Shown: positions 9,165 through 16,797 of the stretch, in pieces
Numbering within the stretch: the stretch's first letter is position 1
How the letters are laid out: every line of letters starts with the position of its first letter
Source of the DNA: Candidatus Bathyarchaeota archaeon
Lineage (GTDB): Archaea; Thermoproteota; Bathyarchaeia; Bathyarchaeales; Bathycorpusculaceae
Direction: 5' to 3'
Assembly: GCA_003164295.1 (NCBI GenBank)
Contig: PLTA01000054.1
Coordinates: forward strand, 62,001-126,000
DNA: 64,000 nucleotides
Made by a program: the position numbers and the translations under genes
Notes under the pieces: generated by a model
What the model was told of the DNA's origin: nothing
Database searches by the model: none
What the model saw: the letters and a program-made list of their open reading frames with translations, nothing else

Positions 9165-9466
9165 GGCTCAACCATTTCTTTTTGTTCCTCAGTTCCTTTC
9201 AATCTTTGTCTTAAACTGTAGAGAAATGCTATGAACCAGAAGGCAACTGTTGCCCATCCTAATGCAAAACCGATATAGTTTCCCAGTAAGTAATATGCGA
9301 TTTCAAAGCCGACTATGGACACAAACGTTAAGAATGAGCCAAGAATGCTGTAGCCTCGAAGTACTTTTCTGTTTTTTATTACGGCTCTTAGCATTAATAG
9401 CAATGCGGTGAAATTTATCACGCTGGCTATGCTTAAGGCAACATTTGCTATGGCGATTGAATCCAT
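9161..9466 (-). CDS. Small three-helix membrane protein
   Basis: A 101-residue protein with three hydrophobic segments (about residues 7-28, 40-62 and 65-85) and a charged tail ending EEQKEMVEP. There is no enzyme motif. Its stop codon shares four bases (TTAA, 9161-9164) with the stop of the convergent histidine kinase gene, an arrangement seen several times in this window, which supports it as a real gene. Function unknown. Confidence 0.6.
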   Translation of the reverse strand: MDSIAIANVALSIASVINFTALLLMLRAVIKNRKVLRGYSILGSFLTFVSIVGFEIAYYLLGNYIGFALGWATVAFWFIAFLYSLRQRLKGTEEQKEMVEP

Positions 9467-9607
9467 TTTTTTGTTTTTTCCTCAAGGCAGAATTGTTTTG
9501 CATCACTTAAAACTTGCGTCACAGCAAGCCCTGAGACGTAAATTGCCTTAAATCCATTCATGACCATGTATGTGAAGGTCGCGAATATAGAGGGGTGAAT
9601 TGTAAAA

Positions 9608-9742
9608 GTGATTTCCCGTGATTGCGACGGTTGCGAGCTTCAAAAAACCTGCATCCAACGCTACGAAAAAGTTTCTAAAGGCGAAAAAGTCTATTGCCCA
9701 GACGGAACAGCACACTTAGTAGATAATGCAAGTAACGCATAA
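9608..9742 (+). CDS. Cys-rich microprotein, probable zinc-binding
   Basis: A 44-residue protein starting at GTG 9608, with a GAGGGGTG ribosome binding site about ten bases upstream. It begins MISRDCDGCELQKTC and has a fourth cysteine in KVYCPDGT, giving the spacing C-x2-C-x5-C-x18-C. This looks like a compact zinc or iron site. The codon use and clean spacing argue for a real gene. It stands alone between a small membrane protein and an inverted repeat. A similarly small four-Cys protein is encoded at 39315-39512. Function unknown. Confidence 0.55.
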   Translation: MISRDCDGCELQKTCIQRYEKVSKGEKVYCPDGTAHLVDNASNA

Positions 9743-9762
9743 AAATCTGGAAATAGGAAAAA

Positions 9763-9825
9763 AAGCCTAAAATATTCTTCACCCACGTTCTTTTTAGTCA
9801 AAGTATGTTGCCGAATTTTAGGCTT
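9763..9825. repeat. 11-bp perfect inverted repeat with 41-base loop
   Basis: AAGCCTAAAAT at 9763-9773 is repeated in inverse orientation as ATTTTAGGCTT at 9815-9825. It lies just after the Cys-rich microprotein gene. It could be a transcription terminator structure, a small RNA or a remnant of a mobile element. No T-run follows on the plus strand. Confidence 0.45.
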
Positions 9826-10008
9826 GACAATTCGTGTTTCTTTATTAAGAACTCTTAATTGGTCTATTTTCTTGATTCGGAGACGCAAAGAAGGTAAACT
9901 ACTCAAATACTACGTCTAAGAAAAGTCCTTTTCTGCTCATTACTTTTCATAAGGACTTGCAAGCAGATAAGCAGAAAAAAATGCCGCATTTTATTTTTTT
10001 ATTTCAAT

Positions 10009-10569
10009 CTAACCTGGCGACTTATCGTTCAAAGCGATAGACGTACCGCATTGTTTGTTGAAAGATGCCCTGAATATTTCCTGTAATAGGTTCCAGTTTC
10101 CAGCAATCGAGAATTTTTTACCTATTGGTTCTATTGAATGCAATATCTCTGTTAGTTGCTTAATCTGCTCTTCATCTGGAGAAAACTTGGATTCACAATC
10201 TTTGCTTAGTATAATGAATTTAGGTTTGTGTCCTAAAATCATTTTTAACTCTTCAACTTCATCGTAAGTGTAGAAACAGCTTTTCTTGCTGATTTTTAAG
10301 AGGTCATCTACTGACAAGTTTTTTATTTCTTGATCAATAGCCTGAGTGTTTTCTATTTTCTCTATATAAGAAGATGTGACTGGAGGCACTCCGAATGGCG
10401 AGGGTATGACGGAAGCTTCTGCTGATTCATCGGATTCGAAACGGTTTGCTCTACCCATACAGACAATCGCAATCCGCTTGTCAGTAAAATAAACATCATA
10501 CCTTGTGTTGATATCAAGCGGTAAAACAATGTCTTTAACGACTCCCAACTCCTTTTCAGAACTTGACAT
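10009..10569 (-). CDS. Acidic cytoplasmic protein of unknown function
   Basis: A 186-residue soluble protein. The N-terminal third (TRYDVYFTDKRIAIVCMG) looks like a beta-strand region similar to PH-like domains that carry YxVYxTxKRI patterns; the rest is helical and acidic. There are no catalytic motifs, signal peptide or membrane segment. It is followed downstream by about 260 bases without a clear gene and is preceded by tRNA-Ala on the same strand. I cannot assign a role. Confidence 0.5.
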   Translation of the reverse strand: MSSSEKELGVVKDIVLPLDINTRYDVYFTDKRIAIVCMGRANRFESDESAEASVIPSPFGVPPVTSSYIEKIENTQAIDQEIKNLSVDDLLKISKKSCFYTYDEVEELKMILGHKPKFIILSKDCESKFSPDEEQIKQLTEILHSIEPIGKKFSIAGNWNLLQEIFRASFNKQCGTSIALNDKSPG

Positions 10570-10656
10570 GCATCGAGTCCCTCTACGGATGCTTTTGCAT
10601 GCGCTAACTCATAAGCTTTTTTATGGCTTAAGCCTCCGATTCTGGTTAGACATAAA

Positions 10657-10734
10657 TGGTGGACGAGCCGGGATTTGAACCCGGGACCTCCACGATGCCA
10701 ACGTGGCGATCATGCCAGACTGATCTACTCGCCC
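10657..10734 (-). tRNA. tRNA-Ala (GGC anticodon), CCA encoded
   Basis: The reverse complement folds into a complete cloverleaf. The acceptor is GGGCGAG/CTCGTCC with the G3-U70 wobble that identifies alanine tRNAs. The D arm is GATC...GATC. The anticodon stem is CCACG/CGTGG with loop TTGGCAT (anticodon GGC). The T arm is CCGGG/CCCGG with loop TTCAAAT. The discriminator A is followed by CCA in the DNA (TGG at 10657-10659 on the plus strand). There is no intron. Confidence 0.95.
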
Positions 10735-10931
10735 AAAACCTCTGGCTTCTAAGGTTTAATCTGCGGTCGTTTAATAAGCGTTTCTTATGAACTCGCCAAA
10801 AAGGGTGAAAATTAAATTTTGTCCAAGTAAATAGCCCCGCTGTTTTTTCCTTAAACAGCTTAGCGGCGGTTTGTTGTCGGTGCAGTAGTTGTAATGAATG
10901 CGCTCTTACATGAAATCGCAGTTAAGCAGAA

Positions 10932-11082
10932 GCAGAGATTACTTTTTACCAGTTTCTTCTATTAGAATATTAGAAGAAGTAGGAGGCGGTGCTACCACCA
11001 TCCTTCCTTCTTCTTCCAGAGAAGAACAACACCCAGTGCTACCACCAACTGTTGTTGTTCTTTTAACGAAATCAATCTCTGC
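10932..11082 (-). ncRNA. Two-hairpin structured RNA candidate, copy A
   Basis: Read on the minus strand, a perfect 9-bp closing stem (GCAGAGATT/AATCTCTGC; 11074-11082 with 10932-10940) encloses two hairpins. Hairpin 1 has stem GAACAACA/TGTTGTTC (11053-11060 with 11024-11031) and carries GGTGGTAGCACT in its loop. Hairpin 2 has stem GAAGAAG/CTTCTTC (11010-11016 with 10973-10979) and carries GGTGGTAGCACC. The same two-hairpin unit occurs at 43021-43111 with a different second stem but the same loop core. A downstream CTGTTT...AAACAG hairpin near 10840-10860 may end the transcript. It is divergent from ino1. The 65-codon plus-strand open frame here is probably accidental. Confidence 0.6.
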
Positions 11083-11115
11083 CTTAGTCAACTAACCCTG
11101 AAAATTACGGCGTAA

Positions 11116-11125
11116 CTTTTTATAA
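11116..11125 (+). promoter_or_regulatory. TATA-like box of ino1
   Basis: The T/A-rich element TTTTTATAAT lies about 40 bases before the ATG of ino1 (11164), a suitable place for an archaeal TATA box. An AAGGTA element about 8-12 bases before the ATG could be the ribosome binding site. Confidence 0.4.
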
Positions 11126-11163
11126 TCCATTCGTAAATAGACAAGCCAAGCAAGGTACCACAT

Positions 11164-12216
11164 ATGCCCAAAGTAAAAGTTGCATTAATCGGCGTTGGAA
11201 ACTGCGCCTCAGCCTTCATTCAAGGTATCCAATACTACTCAAAATTCAGTAAACCACAAGATTTCGTTGGACTACGCAACCCTATTTTAGCAGGTTTAAG
11301 CCCAAAAGAAATTGAGGTAGTTGCGGCTTTTGATGTGGATGAACGTAAAGTTGGAAAAGACCTCTCTGAAGCCATTTTTGCTCTGCCTAATATTGCACCC
11401 AAGGTTACTAATGTGACTACATTAAACGTTAAGGTTAACAAAGGACCATTGCTTGATGGTTTAGGAAAATCTAGCAAAGCCATCGTCCAAGTTAGCACTA
11501 CGGCAGACTCAAATGTTGTTAAAGTTCTAAAGGATGCAAACGCTGAGGTAATGATTAATTTGCTTCCAAGCGGCGCCACGCAAGCTTCACAGTTTTATGC
11601 AGAACAAGCCCTAGCGGCTGGATGTGCATTTGTTAACGCTACACCAAACTTCATAGCAAGCGATGCATCTTGGGCAAAACGTTTTGCTGATGCAAAACTT
11701 CCCCTTGTAGGCGACGACCTAATTGACCAAGTTGGCTCAACATCTTTGCACAAGACACTTCTAAAGCTACTTTCAGATAATGGTGTACGGATTGATGAGA
11801 CTTATCAGCTTGATGTTGGCGGAGGAACGGAATCTGTTGACACCATGGATCGCAGCCGAGACGCAAAACGCGCCATAAAAACTGAATCAGTAGCAGCATC
11901 GATACCCTACAAAGCCGAAGTAGTTGCTGGCTCAACTGATTACGTGGATTTTTTGCAAAACAAACGTGACAGTTACTTCTGGATAAGCGGCGTCTACTTC
12001 TGCAACGCACCCATGAAAATCGACCTCAAATTCCAAACTGTCGATGCACCAAACGCTGGCAGCGTACTTTTTGATGTTGTGCGCGCCGTAAAACTGGCTT
12101 TGAATAAAAAGCTGACAGGTGCAGTTGAACCTGTCTGTGCTTACGGGTTTAAGCGTCCCCCTCAGATAGTTTCACTTGAAGTAGCAGAGCGGGAATTCGC
12201 AAAATTCATCGCTTAA
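11164..12216 (+). CDS. ino1: Inositol-3-phosphate synthase (myo-inositol-1-phosphate synthase)
   Basis: The 350-residue protein converts glucose 6-phosphate to L-myo-inositol 1-phosphate, the precursor of archaeal inositol phospholipids and of compatible solutes. The N-terminus shows the NAD-binding Rossmann motif IGVGNCAS (residues 9-16). Further family signatures are MINLLPSGATQAS near 128, NATPNFIASD near 157 and the catalytic region LVGDDLIDQVGSTSLHKTL near 180 with its lysine. Length fits archaeal and actinobacterial forms (350-380 aa). It faces the PGI/PMI gene convergently, and both act on glucose 6-phosphate-level metabolites. Confidence 0.92.
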   Translation: MPKVKVALIGVGNCASAFIQGIQYYSKFSKPQDFVGLRNPILAGLSPKEIEVVAAFDVDERKVGKDLSEAIFALPNIAPKVTNVTTLNVKVNKGPLLDGLGKSSKAIVQVSTTADSNVVKVLKDANAEVMINLLPSGATQASQFYAEQALAAGCAFVNATPNFIASDASWAKRFADAKLPLVGDDLIDQVGSTSLHKTLLKLLSDNGVRIDETYQLDVGGGTESVDTMDRSRDAKRAIKTESVAASIPYKAEVVAGSTDYVDFLQNKRDSYFWISGVYFCNAPMKIDLKFQTVDAPNAGSVLFDVVRAVKLALNKKLTGAVEPVCAYGFKRPPQIVSLEVAEREFAKFIA

Positions 12217-12223
12217 ACAGATT

Positions 12224-12248
12224 AAAGCGCGTTTTTTCGTAGCGCTTT
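12224..12248. terminator. Hairpin between convergent ino1 and PGI/PMI genes
   Basis: AAAGCGC at 12224-12230 pairs with GCGCTTT at 12242-12248, with a T-rich loop and T-rich sequence on the ino1 side (CTCTTTTTCTTTT). The position just after ino1 and before the convergent neighbour suits a bidirectional terminator. Confidence 0.5.
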
Positions 12249-12314
12249 TACTCTTTTTCTTTTAATTGCCTTTTGGCAGCAACCACTTGCGGCATAGAAA
12301 ATAATAGTCGGGGG

Positions 12315-13415
12315 CTAAAGTTTTGCCAGTTCAGTTATTACTTTTTCTCTAAACCCGTTTTGCATTAGCATATCTTTGAGGTAGTTTATGGTTTTGACAG
12401 GCGTCGGATCTACCCCACGCAGCACTGATAGGTAAACGCTTGTGAAATCGCCGATTAAGACCGTTGAGAGCATTTTTGCCAGTGAACTTTTACCTTGAAC
12501 CTGCACTTCAAAAACCCCCAACTCAGCTTTGCCAACCAACTCTTTTGTAATCTCAATTCTGCTGTGAATCTCCATTGGCTCTTCTTTGTCCCTGATAAAA
12601 ATTGTGCAGAAACATTTGCTTAGCTCACCTGGTTTTTCCCACCCTACAATTTCGTTATGGTTAAGTTCACTGAAAACCTCCCATTTAGCAGGACACTTGC
12701 TGTTCTCATTAAACTGCTGCTTAAAACGCATGGCCACACTGCGGTAAACGCCAAAACCGTAAACTGCAGGAGAGGTTTGTCCAATGTTTAAGGCTAAGGT
12801 TTTGGCAAAGTTCTCTTTTGCAGGTTTATCGGGTGAATTATCTTTGCTAATTTTTTCCAGAAGCTGAAGTGCCTCGTTGAGCTCCTCTGAGGCGCCCGCT
12901 GCCAAACCCATTTTCTCCAAGTAAATTAGGAGAGGCCCGAACAGGTATGGAAGTGCCGCTCGTGGGGGCATGCCGCCTGGAACTTTTAGGTAAGGCACTT
13001 TGAGCCTTTCAGCATTCTCCAACAATGCGCCGCCGCTGCTTACACAGAAAATCATGCATTTACGTTTTAATGCGTCAAGAAATGCACTTAAGGACTCTTC
13101 TGTGTCGCCTGAATAGCTTGTTATTAGCACAAGTGTTTTCTTGCTTGCATAAGCGGGTAATTGGTATTCGCGGTTAACTTCAATGGGAATGCCGGTTTTG
13201 TTTTTTGCCCAGTCTTTAAGTAAGTCGCCACCGATTGCTGAGCCTCCCATGCCAACTACAATAATGTTTTCTGGTTTTGGATAATTTACTTTTATTTTGC
13301 TTGCTAATTTGGCGCCTTCGCCGTAAAGTTTAGCGGAATTAAGACAAAAATTAATCATATCTGCTTTGTCAAGGGATTTTATCTTTTCCTTATCGTCTAA
13401 AATCTCTGATTTCAT
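12315..13415 (-). CDS. Bifunctional phosphoglucose/phosphomannose isomerase
   Basis: A member of the archaeal PGI/PMI family in the SIS-fold superfamily, interconverting fructose 6-phosphate with glucose 6-phosphate and mannose 6-phosphate. The first SIS domain has VVGMGGSAIGGDLL near residue 53 and the phosphate-binding TSYSGDTEESL near 98. Near residue 240 EVFSELNHNEIVGWE carries the conserved Glu and His of this family. The length (366 aa) is slightly above the usual 300-330. The ATG start at 13415 fits. It would supply sugar phosphates to the glycan genes in the window. Confidence 0.88.
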   Translation of the reverse strand: MKSEILDDKEKIKSLDKADMINFCLNSAKLYGEGAKLASKIKVNYPKPENIIVVGMGGSAIGGDLLKDWAKNKTGIPIEVNREYQLPAYASKKTLVLITSYSGDTEESLSAFLDALKRKCMIFCVSSGGALLENAERLKVPYLKVPGGMPPRAALPYLFGPLLIYLEKMGLAAGASEELNEALQLLEKISKDNSPDKPAKENFAKTLALNIGQTSPAVYGFGVYRSVAMRFKQQFNENSKCPAKWEVFSELNHNEIVGWEKPGELSKCFCTIFIRDKEEPMEIHSRIEITKELVGKAELGVFEVQVQGKSSLAKMLSTVLIGDFTSVYLSVLRGVDPTPVKTINYLKDMLMQNGFREKVITELAKL

Positions 13416-13510
13416 TGTCAGTCCTCTTAACCTGCAGTTTTATATCTCAAGGCTCCTTTTAAGCTCAATGCAGACAGTTATTACCTCAAGCGATAGGAAA
13501 CAAAACCCTT

Positions 13511-14365
13511 ATGGATAAAAAGAAAATTGCAATTGCCATTCCAGCCTCCACCATTTCTGATACGCCACATTTAAGGGAGAAAACAGCAAAAATCGGCTTA
13601 ATTGGACGTGCGGCAGCAATTTTCCGAGTCGACGAAATCATAGTTTACCAAGACAATCCGCGTGCTAATCAGTTAAGAGATTTGGATTTTATTGCACTCT
13701 TACTAAATTATTTAGAGACGCCTCAATATCTGCGCAAGGCGCTTTTCAAAATTGAGCCTGACTTGCAGTTTGCGGGAATATTGCCTCCACTTCGTACACC
13801 TCATCATCCTGTAAGCGGTAAACTTCGGGACCTGAAAGTTGGAGAATACCGTGAAGGCTTAGTTTTATCACAAACCAAAGAAGGCTTACTTGTAGACATT
13901 GGAGTTGAGCAACCAGCTGTTTTAAGGGAAACTCAACATGCAACTGGCGACCGATTAACCTCGCAAGTAGTCAACGTTGGCTCAAGAATAGACGTGCAAG
14001 CAGTAGCCCGAGAAGAAGTGCCTGGATATTGGGGATTCAGGGTTCGTATTGAAAAACGGTCATTTGTACAATTTGCTAAAGATGGCGATTTCGACTTAAC
14101 TATTGCAACAGCGAAACTAGGCACTAAATTTGCTGCAATTACTGGTGAAATAGCAAAAAAATGGGGTCAAAGCAATCACGTTTTAGTTGCCTTTGGGCCA
14201 CCATCCCGTGGCTTGCATGAGATTGCCAAAGCAGAAGGCGCAAAACTCGAACGCATAGTTGACTTCGTGGTTAACACGATTCCAGAGCAGGGGACAGCGA
14301 CAGTACGTACTGAAGAGGCGCTTCTAGCTACCTTAGCTATTTTGAACGTTCAATTTAATTACTAA
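13511..14365 (+). CDS. SPOUT-type RNA methyltransferase with OB-fold insertion
   Basis: The protein belongs to the archaeal SPOUT methyltransferase group related to eukaryotic SPOUT1/C9orf114. The N-terminus (KIAIAIPASTISDTPHLREKT, then GRAAAIFRVDEIIVY) is the first part of the knotted fold. The middle (GEYREGLVLSQTKEGLLVDIGVEQPA) is the OB-like RNA-binding insertion. The C-terminus (HVLVAFGPPSRGLHE and NTIPEQGTATVRTEEALLATL) holds the S-adenosylmethionine knot. The homologue in many archaea sits next to the rpl3 operon; here no ribosomal protein gene is adjacent. The target is probably rRNA (inference). Confidence 0.85.
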   Translation: MDKKKIAIAIPASTISDTPHLREKTAKIGLIGRAAAIFRVDEIIVYQDNPRANQLRDLDFIALLLNYLETPQYLRKALFKIEPDLQFAGILPPLRTPHHPVSGKLRDLKVGEYREGLVLSQTKEGLLVDIGVEQPAVLRETQHATGDRLTSQVVNVGSRIDVQAVAREEVPGYWGFRVRIEKRSFVQFAKDGDFDLTIATAKLGTKFAAITGEIAKKWGQSNHVLVAFGPPSRGLHEIAKAEGAKLERIVDFVVNTIPEQGTATVRTEEALLATLAILNVQFNY

Positions 14366-14490
14366 TCTTTAGCGATTTGCTCTTCACAGCGAGCTTCCAT
14401 CAAGAACTGGGCGAAATGACCTCTTTTCTGATGATTTTTTCCCTTTTCAAGAATCCATTTTTTTACCCACCCTCATGAAAATATCTTGGG

Positions 14491-15696
14491 GTGTTTCTTT
14501 TGTTTTTAACTAAAGAAATAAAAGCATCTTTGATTATTCTGCTCACTATGCCCTCACTTGACATTGCTATGCCCATTGCACTATTCGTGGTCATTGCTGT
14601 TGCATTACTTTTAAACAAACGTGTTCAAGGAAAACTGATGGCAACGGTTGAGGAAAAACAATTCCAGACAAAGGACATAATTCTTCTCGTCGTTTTCATG
14701 GCGATTATAATTTCTGTTATAGCATACACCACTGTAATTAATCCAATTAATGTTTTTCCAACTATTCTCCTAGTAATTTTCCTCTCATCATATACAATGT
14801 TGCTCTTTACGTTTTCATATGTGTTTTCTAATCTTACAAAAATAAGGGCACAGTTGCTTTCTCTTGGCTTTGGAATTGGAGGCTTGATCGCTGGGTTTGC
14901 TAGCTTTTTAGGACCACTTAAAGACAGTATAACTATTCTTAGAGTTGCGGCTTTTTTTGGCTTTGCAATCTTCTGTTTTGCCGCAATAATTAATGAACAG
15001 AAAAAAGCACCTAACAAAGCGCGATGGTATGTGGCAGTTCAACCCCCAGCAATCTTTGTGCTTTTATTCATTTTATTCAGTGGCATCTTTAACATTTACA
15101 GTGGCAGCTTCAATGTTTGGGCTCCTTATCTTATGGATGTCTTCGGGTTCACATTTGCTATTTTGATAATTCTATATCTCAGCTCACTGTTTAGCTGGAA
15201 GACCGTCGGGATTTTCGCGGCGCTGTTGACAATTATGGATATCATTTTGGTTATTGGTACTCCAGTAATGCTTGGTGCTGCACATACGTTCACTGGACTT
15301 GGTTTGCCAGTGCTTGTTTATTTGCCAAATATACCAATTATTACTTCATCTTCAGGTATTTTATTCAGAGGGCTGGGCTTGGGCGACTTCTTCTTCGCAG
15401 GAGTCTTAGCCGTTCAAACATTCAATAAATTCGGTAAAAAAACTGCCTTTACAGCCGCAGTAGCAATGGCTGTAGCTTTCGGCATTTGGGAATTCTTCTT
15501 AGGCGACATCATAAATTGGCTTATACCAATTACCGGGAGAAACATCGGTGGCTTCCCGGGAACGGTTATGATTATTAGTGGTTGGGCCCCTGTCATCGCT
15601 TGGAAATTACTTAGCGAAAGAAACAAAATCGCGAAAATACCAGTTCCTATTGAGTTGCCTAAAGAGCAAGCTTTGCCAATAGAACCAAAAAGTTAG
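14491..15696 (+). CDS. Presenilin/SPP-like intramembrane aspartyl protease
   Basis: A polytopic membrane protein of about nine helices. Near residue 250 the pattern is MDIILVIGTPVM, then LPVLVYLP; this matches the order D-x3-V-x2-T-x2-M ... P-V-L-V-x2-P around the first catalytic aspartate of archaeal presenilin-like proteases, although the usual YD is MD here. Asp 299 lies in GLGLGDFFF, the GxGD motif that carries the second catalytic aspartate. A clear PAL motif in the last helix is not seen. If active, it would cleave membrane helices. The GTG start at 14491 gives 401 residues; ATG 14548 would drop an extra hydrophobic leader and is a real alternative. Confidence 0.55.
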   Translation: MFLLFLTKEIKASLIILLTMPSLDIAMPIALFVVIAVALLLNKRVQGKLMATVEEKQFQTKDIILLVVFMAIIISVIAYTTVINPINVFPTILLVIFLSSYTMLLFTFSYVFSNLTKIRAQLLSLGFGIGGLIAGFASFLGPLKDSITILRVAAFFGFAIFCFAAIINEQKKAPNKARWYVAVQPPAIFVLLFILFSGIFNIYSGSFNVWAPYLMDVFGFTFAILIILYLSSLFSWKTVGIFAALLTIMDIILVIGTPVMLGAAHTFTGLGLPVLVYLPNIPIITSSSGILFRGLGLGDFFFAGVLAVQTFNKFGKKTAFTAAVAMAVAFGIWEFFLGDIINWLIPITGRNIGGFPGTVMIISGWAPVIAWKLLSERNKIAKIPVPIELPKEQALPIEPKS

Positions 15697-15861
15697 ATTT
15701 TTTATTCTAATTGGCAAAAAACAATCAAAAATAATATTTCTTTTCTTCAAAACTTTTTTTTTGGTTGCCGAATGCGTTCAAATTTCCTTTTTATGCTAAT
15801 TTTTTTCTGTTAGTCAATTATTCCAAGTCCACCCAAAAAGTGAAATTTGGAAAGTAAACAG

Positions 15862-16350
15862 CTATTCCTTAATTTTGAGATCGGCAAACTCGTCAATTAT
15901 CCAATCTTTAATTTCGTCTCTTATCTTTCTAAAAGCAGTTAGCCTTTCCTCTTCAGTTCCCTCTGCATCTGAGGGGTCATTAAAACCGTGAAGAAGATAT
16001 TGCTTAGTCTTATGAAGCTTTGAATAAACTATTTCAGGTCTTCCCATAATCAACGGTGAGGAGCATAGCACACAATTTGTCTTCGCGCTACTCCTACAAA
16101 CAGTTATCGCTAAATCAATATCGACATCACTAAACTCATCAATACTTTTTGAGTACTGCTTTGAAATGTCTATACCAATCTCAGCCATAGCTTTAATTGC
16201 TAATGGATGAACACTTGTCGGGTTAGTTCCAGCGCTAAATACCTCATACTTATCACTGTACAAATGTCTCAGTAACCCTTCTGCCATTTGCGACCTGGCT
16301 GAGTTATGAGTGCATAAGAAGAGAATTCTTGTTTTAGTCATCGGTATCAT
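15862..16350 (-). CDS. arsC: Arsenate reductase, low-MW phosphatase type (second copy)
   Basis: The N-terminal loop CTHNSARS is the C-x5-R phosphate/arsenate-binding P-loop of low-molecular-weight phosphotyrosine phosphatase-type arsenate reductases. These reduce arsenate to arsenite in the cytoplasm. Later cysteines (TVCRSSAKTNCVLC, near residue 85-98) give the relay cysteines of thioredoxin-linked ArsC. Length is 162 residues. It overlaps its paralogue at 16347-16796 by four bases and follows acr3 in one operon, so arsenite would be exported by the neighbour. About 40 percent of residues look shared with the upstream copy by eye. Confidence 0.88.
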   Translation of the reverse strand: MIPMTKTRILFLCTHNSARSQMAEGLLRHLYSDKYEVFSAGTNPTSVHPLAIKAMAEIGIDISKQYSKSIDEFSDVDIDLAITVCRSSAKTNCVLCSSPLIMGRPEIVYSKLHKTKQYLLHGFNDPSDAEGTEEERLTAFRKIRDEIKDWIIDEFADLKIKE

Positions 16351-16796
16351 TTCTCTACTCCCTCAATAGGTATATTTCTGTCTTTGAGGAAGTTCTTTAC
16401 GTTTTCTTGTATCTGATCTCTAACTGCTCTAAATTTATCGAGTTTTTGCTGTTCAGTGCCTTCAAAAGCAGCTGGATCATCAATATTCCAGTATAATCTT
16501 GTTGAGGGTCCTGGAATGTTTGGGCAGTCTTCTTCCTCTCCCTTCCTGCAGACAGTAATCGCAATTCCAAAGTATTCATTTCTTGTTAATTGCCAAAGAT
16601 CCTTAGGTTTCTGTTTTGAAAGGTCATAGCCTATTTCTTGCATTACTTTGATTGTGTAGGGATGCAAAGGTTTAGGGTCAAACCCAGCACTGTACACGTC
16701 AAAATAGTCTCCTCCATACTTTTTAAGAAAAGCTTCAGCTATCTGACTTCTGGCTGAATTATGTGTACACAAAAAAATAACTTTTGTTTTAGTCAT
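16347..16796 (-). CDS. arsC: Arsenate reductase, low-MW phosphatase type (first copy)
   Basis: This 149-residue arsenate reductase has the same P-loop CTHNSARS and relay cysteines in TVCRKGEEEDCPNIPG, followed by the family motif WNIDDPAAFEGT. It lies one base downstream of acr3 and overlaps the next arsC by four bases, giving the operon acr3-arsC-arsC. Two non-identical ArsC proteins side by side may differ in electron donor or substrate preference; this is inference. Confidence 0.9.
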   Translation of the reverse strand: MTKTKVIFLCTHNSARSQIAEAFLKKYGGDYFDVYSAGFDPKPLHPYTIKVMQEIGYDLSKQKPKDLWQLTRNEYFGIAITVCRKGEEEDCPNIPGPSTRLYWNIDDPAAFEGTEQQKLDKFRAVRDQIQENVKNFLKDRNIPIEGVEK

Positions 16797-16797
16797 A

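Noticed and set aside
9691..9906. Minus-strand 71-codon frame
   Set aside because: It overlaps the Cys-rich microprotein and an inverted repeat and shows no domain pattern.
10932..11082. T-box-like antiterminator
   Set aside because: The loop resembles TGGNACCG but has extra bases, no specifier stem is seen, no aminoacyl-tRNA gene follows, and T-boxes are unknown in archaea.
10898..11095. Plus-strand 65-codon frame over the structured RNA copy A
   Set aside because: It follows the hairpin arms, has low-complexity Ser/Thr/Val content, and copy B does not keep the frame.
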